A stretch of 40,531 nt of DNA from Akkermansiaceae bacterium (GTDB lineage: Bacteria > Verrucomicrobiota > Verrucomicrobiia > Verrucomicrobiales > Akkermansiaceae). The notes below the pieces were generated by a model, which was given only the letters and a program-made list of their open reading frames with translations, made no database searches and was not told where the DNA came from. Positions 24,567 to 32,970 of this stretch are shown piece by piece. The stretch is taken from positions 1 through 40,531 of the forward strand of contig CAIKDP010000146.1 of assembly GCA_903826205.1 (NCBI GenBank), in the 5' to 3' direction. The number at the start of each line of letters is the position of its first letter. Position 1 is the first letter of the stretch. Both the position numbers and the translations under genes were made by a program.

Positions 24567-26780
24567 ATGGCTGTTGTCGCATCGTTTTTTCTGGTGGTGT
24601 CAATTTGGCTGGCGGTCCTGCTGGGTCCCAAATTGAGTTGTTGGACGTGGGGTCCCTCATTGGTGGCGCTGGGTGTGGCCGTGGTGGTGGCGGTGCCGGA
24701 GTATTGGCGGCAGCGGTCGCGTACTACGGATGGCGGTTTGCTCGTGTTGATGGGGTTGGGAGTCTTGGTGGTGGGATGGTTTGTGTGGCGGGCATGGGTA
24801 TCGCCGGTGGCACAGCAGGGGATGACGGACATGTTGCTGTTGGCGGGTGTGGTGGGTGGCTTTGTGGTGATGCGCGCCATGCAAGAGCAGGTGCTAGCCG
24901 AGCGGGTGTTTTTGTGGGGGTTGGCGTTGCTGGTGTTGGCGAGCGTGGTGATGGTGACGCGGCAGGTGATGGAACCGGAGTTGGCGCCGGTGCTGGCCGC
25001 GCGCGTGGTGAAGTTTCCATCCGGATTTTTCGGGCATTACAACTATGGCGCGAATTTCCTGATCGGGACCTCGTGTCTGGTAGGGGGGGCGGCCGTGGGG
25101 AGTCGCCACCACAAGCTTGAGCGGTGGCTCTGGGGGTTGATTGCGGTGGCGGGGATGGTGGCGGTTTACTTCACCCGGTCGCGTGGGGGGATTTTCGGGG
25201 CGGCGGCCGGATTGGGTATGTTTGCAGTGATGGCATTGATCGTAGGCAAGCGCCAGGGATCCCGCTGGTTCGCGCCGGCGATTGTGGCGGTGCCTCTGAT
25301 AGGATTTGGCGTGATAGGGTTTCTAATCAGGGGTTGGTCGGATGCCCAGGATGTGCGGCAGCAAGCGCCCGGGATCGATGTGTTGATGGACAACAGCGCC
25401 CGGCTCTATCTGACCGGAATCGCGGGGTCATGCATTGGACTCCATCCATGGGCAGGAGGTGGCAGCCGGAGTTTCAGTTGGGAATGTTATCGGTTTTGGG
25501 ATATGGACATGTATGGTCCTGGGGCGGCCCGTCCGGAGCAGGTGCACAATGAAATCCTGCAAGCGGCGGCCGATTACGGGATTACGGGTGCGGGGTTGTT
25601 AGTCCTGTTCATCGGGATCCTTGGGGTGGCTGCCGTGGTCCGGGCATTGTTTGATGATTCTAAGAGCAAATTTTCCAATGCGGACGCGTGGCGGCTTGGC
25701 GGGTTGGCGGGACTTGTGGGGATTCTGGTGCAATCCAACTTCAGTTTTGTTTTTCACCAGATGCCCGGCGCTTTGCTGCTTGGGTTATGTCTGGGCAGAG
25801 TGGCACATGCCGGGGGTGGCGGGAATCCCACGAATGCCAAGTCACTGGTATCGTCCCTCGTGGCTTCCGTGGTGGCCTTGGCCTGTGCGGCATTGCTGTT
25901 GCCGATGGGTTGGACTGGCACGCGGGTGACTGCGGCGAGGTGGGCCGATGCGTATGGAAAGACTACGGAGATTTCCCCGGAGGCAAGGATAGCGGCCCTC
26001 ACGGAGGCGATCCGACTCTGGCCATTGCAGGAATTTTTGTTGGAGCGGGCGAAACTGTATCATCGGCAATCGATGAAATCACCGCAGGGGCCCTGCGATG
26101 AAACCGCGGTGAATCTGGCATTGGAAGACTACCGCGAGGCGGCAGCGTTGAACCCATTTGATCCCGAACCGGTGGTGAACCGGGCCAACTTGTTAGGTTT
26201 GCAGGGCAAGGATGCCGCCGCCTTGGAGCAATTCGAACGGGCGATCCGCCTGCAAGGCGGGATGGAAGCCGGGTTCAAGGTCGGCTATTCAAAGGCCGCG
26301 TATTTACGCCTCAAGGGCGAGCGGTTGTTAGCCGGACAGAAAAATGGCGAGTCTTTGGCAGTGTTGCTGGCTGCGCGTGACACCTTGGTGAAAGCGTGTA
26401 AATTTCCATCCGGGGACCCAGTGGGGCAAGAGGCGAGGGAGTTGCGACTTGGGATTGCGCAACGGCTGGGGGTGTTGCTGAGCCTGGCAGGCAGGGACCG
26501 GGAGGCAGAGGATGAATTTGAGAGTGCGGCCACGGTGTGGGGTGGCAACGGCATCAACTACCTGTATGCATGGCATTTGCGCATGAAAGCGGAACGGATT
26601 TGGAACGATCGCCGGCCGGCTGAGGCCCTTGGTTTGTTTTTGAAAGCCCGCGGGCTGTTGGACCGCACCGCGGGACTGCTGCCCGCAGGGGTCACGGCTG
26701 ACGATTATTCCAAACTCCGCCAGGACTTGGACAAGGTCATCCAATTTCTCAAGGGTGCGAAAATCGAACCCAGCAAATGA
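24567..26780 (+). CDS. O-antigen ligase/polymerase-type membrane protein with C-terminal TPR-like tail
   Basis: A 737-residue protein. About twelve hydrophobic segments fill residues 1-455. The large periplasmic loop contains GIAGSCIGLHPWAGGGSRSFSWECYRFW and PEQVHNEILQAAADYGITGAGLL, matching the Wzy_C (O-antigen ligase) domain. The last ~280 residues are helical and TPR-like (EDYREAAALNPFDPEPVVNRANLLGLQGKDAAALEQFERAIRL). Such proteins join or polymerise glycan on the periplasmic side; bacteria with exosortases often have a ligase with a TPR tail. The gene converges with epsI, with only 5 bp between the stops. It begins 20 bp after the priming transferase. Confidence 0.85.
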   Translation: MAVVASFFLVVSIWLAVLLGPKLSCWTWGPSLVALGVAVVVAVPEYWRQRSRTTDGGLLVLMGLGVLVVGWFVWRAWVSPVAQQGMTDMLLLAGVVGGFVVMRAMQEQVLAERVFLWGLALLVLASVVMVTRQVMEPELAPVLAARVVKFPSGFFGHYNYGANFLIGTSCLVGGAAVGSRHHKLERWLWGLIAVAGMVAVYFTRSRGGIFGAAAGLGMFAVMALIVGKRQGSRWFAPAIVAVPLIGFGVIGFLIRGWSDAQDVRQQAPGIDVLMDNSARLYLTGIAGSCIGLHPWAGGGSRSFSWECYRFWDMDMYGPGAARPEQVHNEILQAAADYGITGAGLLVLFIGILGVAAVVRALFDDSKSKFSNADAWRLGGLAGLVGILVQSNFSFVFHQMPGALLLGLCLGRVAHAGGGGNPTNAKSLVSSLVASVVALACAALLLPMGWTGTRVTAARWADAYGKTTEISPEARIAALTEAIRLWPLQEFLLERAKLYHRQSMKSPQGPCDETAVNLALEDYREAAALNPFDPEPVVNRANLLGLQGKDAAALEQFERAIRLQGGMEAGFKVGYSKAAYLRLKGERLLAGQKNGESLAVLLAARDTLVKACKFPSGDPVGQEARELRLGIAQRLGVLLSLAGRDREAEDEFESAATVWGGNGINYLYAWHLRMKAERIWNDRRPAEALGLFLKARGLLDRTAGLLPAGVTADDYSKLRQDLDKVIQFLKGAKIEPSK

Positions 26781-26785
26781 GCCGT

Positions 26786-27514
26786 TCAGTTGGTGATTTG
26801 CTGCCAGTTGATTTGCTTTTCCGCGAAGTCGGCCAGCAAGCGCTGGAGTTTTTCATCCGCTTCTTGTTCGGTGACAGGAGTTTCGATCCAGGGCATCTTG
26901 CCAAACCACATGGAGATGGAGACATAGGCCCAGCGCTGGTCGATGCCGCGCACGAGTCGGTCACTGATGTCCGATAGTGTCCGCTGCAAGTGGTCGTGTT
27001 CGAGTCGCGCGTGACCGACGAAGAAATAGTAACTGATGGAATCGAATTGGCGGTCTTGCTTGCGGTCGCTGGGATTGGTTAGGGTTTGGATGGAGCGGAG
27101 GCGGCGCACCGTGAGGGTTTTGCCATTGGTGAGCCTGAGGGTGACGTTTTTGGAGGCGAGGATGTTGTGCCCTTGGGCGGGCATGCAACGTTCCGGGCGA
27201 TGGATAGAATTGTTCAGGTCATAGCCGGAAAAGACGACCGACAAATCGGCCCGGTCAGGGATGGCTTTGCCATCCAGCGCATACTCGCCGGGGCGGGGGC
27301 AATAGCAGATCGCCTTGGCAAAGCGGGTGTCCTTGTCGAGGGTGCTGATTTCCTTTTCCGTGGGCGGGATGCTTTGAAGGTGCCAAGAGCCAACGTTGGC
27401 AGGCAGGGTCATGTTGATGGCGGATTGGGCGACCTCACCCGCGCGCGGCAGGAAATAAATCGCACTGAGGGATGCGGCCAGAATCAGCGGTAAAATGAAG
27501 GGTTGAAGCTTCAT
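26786..27514 (-). CDS. epsI: Exosortase-associated protein EpsI
   Basis: 242 residues from the ATG at 27514, beginning with a signal-anchor (MKLQPFILPLILAASLSAIYFL). The rest matches the EpsI/DUF3485 family: VGSWHLQSIPPTEKE, VVFSGYDLNNSIHRPERCMPAQG and a C-terminal helical part. The HRPExC block is the family signature. EpsI is encoded next to, or fused to, exosortases and is needed for EPS production in some bacteria; its exact activity is unclear. The start codon overlaps the stop of the exosortase gene by 4 bp. The same frame stays open far upstream, but that is a shadow of the exosortase gene. Confidence 0.88.
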   Translation of the reverse strand: MKLQPFILPLILAASLSAIYFLPRAGEVAQSAINMTLPANVGSWHLQSIPPTEKEISTLDKDTRFAKAICYCPRPGEYALDGKAIPDRADLSVVFSGYDLNNSIHRPERCMPAQGHNILASKNVTLRLTNGKTLTVRRLRSIQTLTNPSDRKQDRQFDSISYYFFVGHARLEHDHLQRTLSDISDRLVRGIDQRWAYVSISMWFGKMPWIETPVTEQEADEKLQRLLADFAEKQINWQQITN

Positions 27515-28500
27515 GCTGCAGGAGGCGGGGGGGATGTCACTTGGGTGATGGTGATGCGTCTGAGTTGCTTGCGCCGGGGGTGTTTCCACGGCAATCCTCC
27601 CTCGAGGAGCGCGTGGAGGCACAGTAGCAACGTCAGTGAGACCGGATAGAACAGCAGCAGGCCGGACCAGTCGTGCCAGGTTTCGCGGGCCCACTTTGCG
27701 TTGCCATATTCCGCAATGACAAAGATCGAGGTGACACGCAGGGCATTGCCGAAAATCGCCAGCGGCACGGCGGAAACAAACAGAAGTGCCTTTTTCCAAA
27801 GTGCGATATTGGCAATATACGCCCACGCGGCCGAGATCATCAGCAGGGCCATGAGCGAACGAATGCCGCTGCACCCGCCGGCGATGCTCAGGGGGGGCCA
27901 GTTGCCAGTGACCGGCAGGATGTCCGTCCCTTGCGTATAGGTATGCACGCCGCACCAACCGGCGCCGAGATGGGCCAACGAGGTGGCCAGCAATTGCAGA
28001 TGGGTGGTGGCTTGTTGGAAGCTCGGCAACGGGATGGCCAGCCAGAAGAAAAACAACGGGAAGGCCAGCAACCTGGCCACCTGCCAGCCCCACAGATACC
28101 AAACCGAGCCCCAGATCAGGAACGGCAGTCCACCCACGGCGATGCGGGGTTGGAGGGTTCGATAGGCTGCCACATAGCACAGGGCTCCCACGCCCACCGC
28201 CACCAACCCCCAACCGCTGCCATTGCCCACCGCAGCGCGCAGTTCCTTGAAGCGGTAAATGATCAAGCCCACGATCAACAACGGAAACAGCAGCCCGTGC
28301 TCGTAATCGTTCTCGCCATTCCAAGCACTGTGAATCCAGCCCAAGGCGGAAAAGCCGCGGCCGGGGCCGAAGCGTGGCACCCAGGCGAAAAACCACAGCA
28401 GGATCAGCGCTGAGAGCGCGACCCCAACCCAAGCCGCCGGTCGCATGCCGGATTGCCCGAGGGAAGGGGCGGCTTCATCGGCAGGTGCGGGTGGATTCAT
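27511..28500 (-). CDS. Exosortase (PEP-CTERM sorting transpeptidase)
   Basis: A 329-residue polytopic membrane protein from the ATG at 28500. The catalytic triad is visible: C210 in IAGGCSGIRSL, R255 in FGNALRVTS and H276 in ETWHDWSG. Exosortases cut the C-terminal PEP-CTERM tail of secreted proteins and probably attach them to a surface glycan. It is co-transcribed with epsI and faces the EPS genes. No PEP-CTERM protein with its C-terminus is complete in the window; the large repeat protein at 37070 is a candidate substrate. A consensus-like promoter lies about 45 bp upstream. Earlier in-frame codons exist up to 28578 but overlap that promoter. Confidence 0.92.
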   Translation of the reverse strand: MNPPAPADEAAPSLGQSGMRPAAWVGVALSALILLWFFAWVPRFGPGRGFSALGWIHSAWNGENDYEHGLLFPLLIVGLIIYRFKELRAAVGNGSGWGLVAVGVGALCYVAAYRTLQPRIAVGGLPFLIWGSVWYLWGWQVARLLAFPLFFFWLAIPLPSFQQATTHLQLLATSLAHLGAGWCGVHTYTQGTDILPVTGNWPPLSIAGGCSGIRSLMALLMISAAWAYIANIALWKKALLFVSAVPLAIFGNALRVTSIFVIAEYGNAKWARETWHDWSGLLLFYPVSLTLLLCLHALLEGGLPWKHPRRKQLRRITITQVTSPPPPAA

Positions 28501-28546
28501 GGGGTCTGGCGGCAATCGGACTTTCTTGCGGGGGATTTGCGAGCAA

Positions 28547-28575
28547 AGTATTGCCGAGTGCCACTTGAATGTCAA
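28547..28575 (-). promoter_or_regulatory. Sigma70-like promoter of the exosortase-epsI operon
   Basis: On the minus strand, TTGACA (28575-28570), a 17-bp spacer and AATACT (28552-28547) give a perfect -35 box with a 4/6 -10 box. Transcription would start near 28540, leaving a leader of about 40 nt before the ATG at 28500 with no clear Shine-Dalgarno site. Confidence 0.6.
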
Positions 28576-28603
28576 CACTCGCGCCGCCCCGCCATTTTAG
28601 CCT

Positions 28604-29530
28604 ATGAAACTTATCAGTGGAACCGCTCACCGCGTGCTTGCCGAACGCATCGCCGAAACCCTTGGACAACCCCTGGCCGATGTTCACGTCACAGCCTTTC
28701 CGGACGGCGAGACGTTCGTCAAAATCAATGAAAACATCCGCGGTGCGGATGTTTTCATCATTCAGCCTTCCTGCCCGCCGACCAATCACAACATCATGGA
28801 GTTGCTGATTATGGTGGACGCCGCCCGCCGTGCCAGTGCCGGACGCATCACTGCGGTGATGCCCTTTTACGGGTATGCCCGGCAGGACCGCAAGGACCAG
28901 CCGCGGGTACCCATCACCGCCAAACTGGTGGCCAACCTGCTGACTTCCGCCGGGGTCGGCCGGGTTCTGACCATGGACCTCCATGCCCCGCAGATTCAGG
29001 GTTTTTTCGATATTCCGGTGGACCATCTCTACGCCAAGTCCGTGCTCATCAATCATCTCCGCGAGCAACATCCAGACACCACCAACCTTACCGTTGTCTC
29101 GCCGGACGTCGGTGGGGTGAAAATGGCCCGTGCCTATGCCGATGCCCTCGGCGCGGAATTGGCCATTGTCGCCAAGCATCGCGTGAGTGCCACCCGGGTG
29201 GAGGCCATGAACGTGATCGGGGAGGTGGAGGACCGGGATGTGTTGCTCGTGGACGACATGACCGAAACCGCCGGCACCCTCAAGGCCGCGGCCGAAATTC
29301 TGCGCAAACATGGGGCGCGGCGGATTTTTGCGGGCGTTTCACACGCGATCCTGGGTGAGCTCGGCCACCAACGGTTGCGTGATTCCGAGATTGAGGAAGT
29401 CATCACCACCGACTCCGTGCCGCAGGCTGCCGGGGAAAAGGTCCGGGTGGTGAGTGTGGCACCGTTGCTTGGAGAGGCGATTCGCCGTATCAGCGACGGG
29501 CAGTCGGTCACCTCGTTGTTTGAGGTTTGA
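28604..29530 (+). CDS. prs: Ribose-phosphate pyrophosphokinase (PRPP synthetase)
   Basis: A 308-residue protein of normal length for the family. MKLISGTAHRVLAERIAE, FPDGETFVKI, the flexible loop region YGYARQDRKD, DLHAPQIQGFFDIPVD and the PRPP loop VDDMTETAGTL are all present; the usual DDxxDTAGT is written DDMTETAGT. It makes phosphoribosyl pyrophosphate from ribose 5-phosphate and ATP for nucleotide, His and Trp synthesis in the cytoplasm. It lies upstream of rplY with 127 bp between, and divergently from the exosortase operon. Confidence 0.95.
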   Translation: MKLISGTAHRVLAERIAETLGQPLADVHVTAFPDGETFVKINENIRGADVFIIQPSCPPTNHNIMELLIMVDAARRASAGRITAVMPFYGYARQDRKDQPRVPITAKLVANLLTSAGVGRVLTMDLHAPQIQGFFDIPVDHLYAKSVLINHLREQHPDTTNLTVVSPDVGGVKMARAYADALGAELAIVAKHRVSATRVEAMNVIGEVEDRDVLLVDDMTETAGTLKAAAEILRKHGARRIFAGVSHAILGELGHQRLRDSEIEEVITTDSVPQAAGEKVRVVSVAPLLGEAIRRISDGQSVTSLFEV

Positions 29531-29560
29531 GCGCCAGTTTCATCTTTTGCGAACAATTTT

Positions 29561-29589
29561 TTGACAAGCGGGCCGCGGGCCGGTATAGA
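29561..29589 (+). promoter_or_regulatory. Sigma70 promoter of rplY
   Basis: TTGACA (29561-29566), a 17-bp spacer and TATAGA (29584-29589). Transcription would begin near 29596, inside or just after a run of eight Cs (29592-29599). The leader to the ATG at 29658 is C-rich and G-poor, with no Shine-Dalgarno sequence. Confidence 0.75.
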
Positions 29590-29657
29590 GTCCCCCCCCG
29601 AGCCCGAAGGCACAATCCCCCGGATCTCCCCACAACACCCCCAACGCCCTCTCCGAT

Positions 29658-30284
29658 ATGGCCAACAAGCAATCCCTCAAAGCCGCCGTGCGCGCCCGCA
29701 CCGGCTCCGGCAGACTCAATCAAATGCGCCGCGAAGGCTGGCTGCCGTCCGTCATTTACGGTCGCGGCACCGACAATCAAAACCTCAAGGTGCATGCCAA
29801 AACCTTTGCCGAAATGCTCGCCAAGAGCAGTTCGGAAAATATCCTGGTCAATCTCGATATCGAAGGTGCCGGCACCCGTCTCGCCTTCCTCCAAGCCGTT
29901 CATCACGACGCGCTGTCCGGTCATGCCTTGCATGCGGACTTTTTGGCGATTGACGAGAACACGCCCATCACGGCGCACATTCCGGCGCATCTCACGGGTG
30001 AAGCCATCGGCGTCAAGGCCGGCGGACTTCTCGAACAATACATCCACGCCATTGAAATCACCTGTCTGCCCAACGATCTGCCCGAGGTTCTCGAGTTTGA
30101 CGTCACGCATCTTGGTGAGGGCGACTCCCTGCATATCGCCGATGTGACGTTCCCGCAAGGCGTGCGTGCCACCCATGCGGCGGATGTGGTCATTGCCCAC
30201 GTCGGCAAACAAGGGTCTGGTGCCGATGAACTGGAAGCCACAGCAGGGGCTGCCGCCACTCCCGCCGCACCAGCCAAAGCCTGA
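29658..30284 (+). CDS. rplY: Ribosomal protein L25, long Ctc/TL5 form
   Basis: A 208-residue protein. The N-terminal L25 domain has SLKAAVRARTGSGRLNQMRREGWLPSVIYG, which binds 5S rRNA, and the longer C-terminal domain of the Ctc/TL5 type has HADFLAIDENTPITAHIPAHL and VLEFDVTHLGEGDSLHIADV. It ends in an Ala/Pro-rich tail. It has its own promoter and a strong intrinsic terminator, so it is a separate unit within the housekeeping block. Confidence 0.93.
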   Translation: MANKQSLKAAVRARTGSGRLNQMRREGWLPSVIYGRGTDNQNLKVHAKTFAEMLAKSSSENILVNLDIEGAGTRLAFLQAVHHDALSGHALHADFLAIDENTPITAHIPAHLTGEAIGVKAGGLLEQYIHAIEITCLPNDLPEVLEFDVTHLGEGDSLHIADVTFPQGVRATHAADVVIAHVGKQGSGADELEATAGAAATPAAPAKA

Positions 30285-30312
30285 TTTTCGTTAGAAAAAT
30301 CAACCGATCTTC

Positions 30313-30350
30313 AACGCCCGGCCAGCGCCTGCTGACCGGGCGTTTTGTTT
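30313..30350 (+). terminator. Intrinsic terminator after rplY
   Basis: AACGCCCGG (30313-30321) pairs perfectly with CCGGGCGTT (30336-30344) and is followed by a T-rich TTGTTT. It lies 28 bp after the rplY stop. Confidence 0.85.
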
Positions 30351-30399
30351 GCCTGGATTTTCCGATTCCCCTGCGCGGCGGGATGGGGCAAGCTCTGGC

Positions 30400-31077
30400 A
30401 TGCGCATTGACATAGTCACGTTGTTTCCGGAGGTGGCGCTGGCGCCTTTGAGCGATTCGATCATCCAGCGGGCACGGGCGGCGGGCGTGGTTGAGGTGCG
30501 GGCACATCAATTGCGGGACTGGTCCACGGACAAGCATCGGCGGGTCGATGATGCGCCTTGTGGGGGCGGGCCGGGGATGGTGTTGCAGCCGGAGCCGTTG
30601 TTTGCCGCGGTGGCGGCCTTGCGCGGGCCGGCCACGCGGGTGCTGTTGATGACACCGCAGGGCAGGCCGTTCAAGCAAGCGCAGGCGCGGGAGCTCGCCA
30701 TGGAATCCCATCTGCTTATTCTTTGCGGCCACTATGAGGGAGTGGACCAGCGGGTGATCGAGGCGTTGGTGGATCTGGAGCTTTCGTTAGGCGATTATGT
30801 TCTAACCAATGGAGCGTTGGCGGCGGCGGTCGTGTGTGATGCCATCATCCGCCTGTTGCCCGGCGCGCTCGGCGACGACCGTTCATCCGAGGAGGAATCG
30901 TTTTCCGATCCGCAATTGTTGGAGGCGCCTGCCTACACGCGTCCGATCGAGTTCCAAGGGATGGCCGTGCCGGAAGTGCTGCTATCCGGCCATCATGGGA
31001 AAATCGCCGAGTGGAAACACCAGCAGGCGCTGGCCCGCACCCGCGCCAACCGACCGGACTTGCAGCCCGGGGATTGA
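30400..31077 (+). CDS. trmD: tRNA (guanine-37-N1)-methyltransferase
   Basis: 225 residues from the ATG at 30400. MRIDIVTLFPE, DDAPCGGGPGMVLQPEPLF, LILCGHYEGVDQRV and SLGDYVLTNGALAAAVVCDA form the SPOUT trefoil-knot SAM site; the last is usually SIGDYVLTGGE. HHGKIAEW is the C-terminal signature. It methylates G37 next to the anticodon and prevents frameshifting. In many bacteria trmD sits with rpsP, rimM and rplS; here it follows rplY instead. It is followed by purU 12 bp downstream. Confidence 0.95.
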   Translation: MRIDIVTLFPEVALAPLSDSIIQRARAAGVVEVRAHQLRDWSTDKHRRVDDAPCGGGPGMVLQPEPLFAAVAALRGPATRVLLMTPQGRPFKQAQARELAMESHLLILCGHYEGVDQRVIEALVDLELSLGDYVLTNGALAAAVVCDAIIRLLPGALGDDRSSEEESFSDPQLLEAPAYTRPIEFQGMAVPEVLLSGHHGKIAEWKHQQALARTRANRPDLQPGD

Positions 31078-31089
31078 CGGCGGCGGAAA

Positions 31090-31971
31090 ATGCCGGCACA
31101 GTCGCTGCGCATGTCCCGCCCCGGCCTCATCCTCAAACTCAGATGCCACGATCAACCCGGCATCGTCGCCAAGATTGCCAACTACGTCGCCGGCCATCGC
31201 GGCAATCTGGTGGAGTTCAACCAGTTTTCCGATCCGCTTGGGGGCAAATTCTTCGCCCGTTTGGAAATTGAAACGCACGATCTCGACGTTGACGTTCAGG
31301 ATTTTATCGATGGCTTTGGCACGCTGGGTCGTTCGTTGCACGCGGACTGGCATTTCCGGCGCTTGCCTTACCGGATGCGCACGGCGGTGTTGGTGACCAA
31401 GACCGACCACTGTTTGAACGAAATTCTCTGGCGCACGGAACTCGGTGAGCTCCCCATCGAAATCACCTCCATCATCGGCAACCGTGACAACTGTCGTCCC
31501 ATCGCGGAGCATTCCAACATTCCGTTCCATCAAATCGACATGGACGGCGGGCAGCGCGGGCCGGGTTTTGTGGAAATCCGCCGTCTCATCGAAAGCCAGA
31601 ACGTCGAACTCATCGTGCTGGCACGCTTCATGCAGATATTGCCGGACGATTTCTGTCGGGACTTTGGCGGCCGGATCATCAACATCCACCATAGTTTCCT
31701 GCCCGCCTTCATCGGAGCCAACCCCTATCAACAAGCCTACGAACGTGGCGTCAAACTCATCGGCGCCACCTGTCACTATGTCACCGCCGATTTGGATGCC
31801 GGGCCGATCATCGAGCAGGATGTCGAGCGGGTGCAGCATTTCCACGCGCCGACGGATCTGGTCCGCCTCGGTCGCAACTGCGAGCGCATTGCCATCGCCA
31901 AGGGGATCCGTTACCATGTCCACGACCGCACGATCATCGACGGTCACCGCGCGATCGTGTTTCCGGATTGA
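31090..31971 (+). CDS. purU: Formyltetrahydrofolate deformylase
   Basis: 293 residues from the ATG at 31090; an ATG at 31111 is equally possible. An N-terminal ACT domain (LILKLRCHDQPGIVAKIANYVAGHRGNLVEFNQF) is followed by a formyl-transferase fold with PIEITSIIGNRDN, IPFHQIDMD and the catalytic INIHHSFLPAFIGANPY, where Asn, His and a later Asp (TADLDAGPI) act. It hydrolyses 10-formyl-THF to THF and formate, balancing one-carbon pools. The ACT domain usually binds Met/Gly. The stop is 9 bp from the converging stop of the pseudoprotease gene. Confidence 0.93.
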   Translation: MPAQSLRMSRPGLILKLRCHDQPGIVAKIANYVAGHRGNLVEFNQFSDPLGGKFFARLEIETHDLDVDVQDFIDGFGTLGRSLHADWHFRRLPYRMRTAVLVTKTDHCLNEILWRTELGELPIEITSIIGNRDNCRPIAEHSNIPFHQIDMDGGQRGPGFVEIRRLIESQNVELIVLARFMQILPDDFCRDFGGRIINIHHSFLPAFIGANPYQQAYERGVKLIGATCHYVTADLDAGPIIEQDVERVQHFHAPTDLVRLGRNCERIAIAKGIRYHVHDRTIIDGHRAIVFPD

Positions 31972-31980
31972 CCTGTCCGG

Positions 31981-32970
31981 CTATTTCTTGAGCATGTGCT
32001 CGGCGATGGCCTTGAGGTCTTCCACCGGGATGGCGTAGCTTTCGGCGCGATCGGCGCGGGCAATGTTCATGCCGATGCAGCGACCGTCCAGATCCAGCAA
32101 CGGGCCGCCAACGATGGATTTGGCCCCCAGGATGTCATGTTGGAGGATGCGCGGGAAGCCGCTGCGGCGCTCGGAATACTCGCCGCTCATGGCGTCGTTG
32201 CGGTTCATGTCATCGGTCATTTCATTGCGGGCGATGAGGCGCACCTCGACGGTGGTTTCCTCATTTTTGCGGCGGTAGGTGAGCTTGGCGGTACTGCCCG
32301 CCTTGCGGTCTTTGAGGATGGCGGCCAGCTCTTCGAGCTTGGCAACTTTCTTGCCGTCGAGGGCGAGAATCACGTCGCCCTTTTGGAGGCCCGCCTCCTT
32401 GGCTCCGCTCTTGTCCTGAACCTCGGCGATTTCCAACTCCTTGGCATTCGGCTTGAGTATCACGCCGAGGGCGCCGCCACCGGCGGTGGAAATTTCGCGG
32501 ATTTTCGCGCTGATGATGCCGGCGAGCACGCGGCGTTGGGTGCGGGTGCTCGCGCCGTTGGCCACCACCCACGTCCCTTGCGGCACGGCGCTGGTGGGTG
32601 CGTAGGTCACCGGGGTGAGTCCGCTGGCATCAATCTTCAAATGCGCCACATCCCAGCGCGGATCGGTGCCTAGCAGCGTGACCTCCGGGTATTTTTTATC
32701 GTCCACCGCCACGCTGAGTTTCTTGATATCCTGCAGCTCGCTGGCTTTTGTTAGAATATCTCCATCCGGGGAAATCACCACGCCATAGATGGCCTCGCTG
32801 CGGCCATCGTAAATGACGGCGCTGGATTTCTGGATGACCTGGCGTTGGGGTTCAAAGGCGGCCAACACGGTGGCGCCGGTGCTGCGATAGGCGGTTTCCA
32901 GGTTTTGATCGCCGAAGGAGCGGGCGGTCAGCGCGAGGACGAGGGCGGGGAGCAGGAGTTTAGCGTGCAC
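31981..32970 (-). CDS. Inactive trypsin-like protease homologue with an internal PDZ domain
   Basis: 329 residues from a GTG at 32970, which overlaps the stop of the upstream protease gene. A signal-like segment (LLLPALVLALTARSFG) is followed by a chymotrypsin-fold region. The His position of LTxSHV reads LTKASEL (Ser77), Asp107 in WDVAHLKI is kept, and the Ser of GDSGGPL is replaced in SIVGGPL (Val287), so it cannot be a normal serine protease. A PDZ domain (about 165-247, with AKEAGLQKGDVILALDGKKV) lies between the Asp and the former Ser, inside the fold. It probably acts as a binding partner or regulator of the active enzyme encoded next to it. Confidence 0.8.
   Translation of the reverse strand: MHAKLLLPALVLALTARSFGDQNLETAYRSTGATVLAAFEPQRQVIQKSSAVIYDGRSEAIYGVVISPDGDILTKASELQDIKKLSVAVDDKKYPEVTLLGTDPRWDVAHLKIDASGLTPVTYAPTSAVPQGTWVVANGASTRTQRRVLAGIISAKIREISTAGGGALGVILKPNAKELEIAEVQDKSGAKEAGLQKGDVILALDGKKVAKLEELAAILKDRKAGSTAKLTYRRKNEETTVEVRLIARNEMTDDMNRNDAMSGEYSERRSGFPRILQHDILGAKSIVGGPLLDLDGRCIGMNIARADRAESYAIPVEDLKAIAEHMLKK

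Noticed and set aside
27673-28413. A 246-codon plus-strand frame opposite the exosortase gene
   Set aside because: It is antisense to a clearly conserved gene and its sequence is rich in Gln, Arg and Pro, as expected of a GC-driven shadow.
26786-28432. A 548-codon minus-strand frame covering epsI and most of the exosortase gene
   Set aside because: The part beyond 27514 overlaps the exosortase gene in another frame and has no family motifs; epsI starts at 27514.
30982-31947. A 321-codon minus-strand frame opposite purU
   Set aside because: It is antisense to a conserved gene with full motifs, so it is a shadow.
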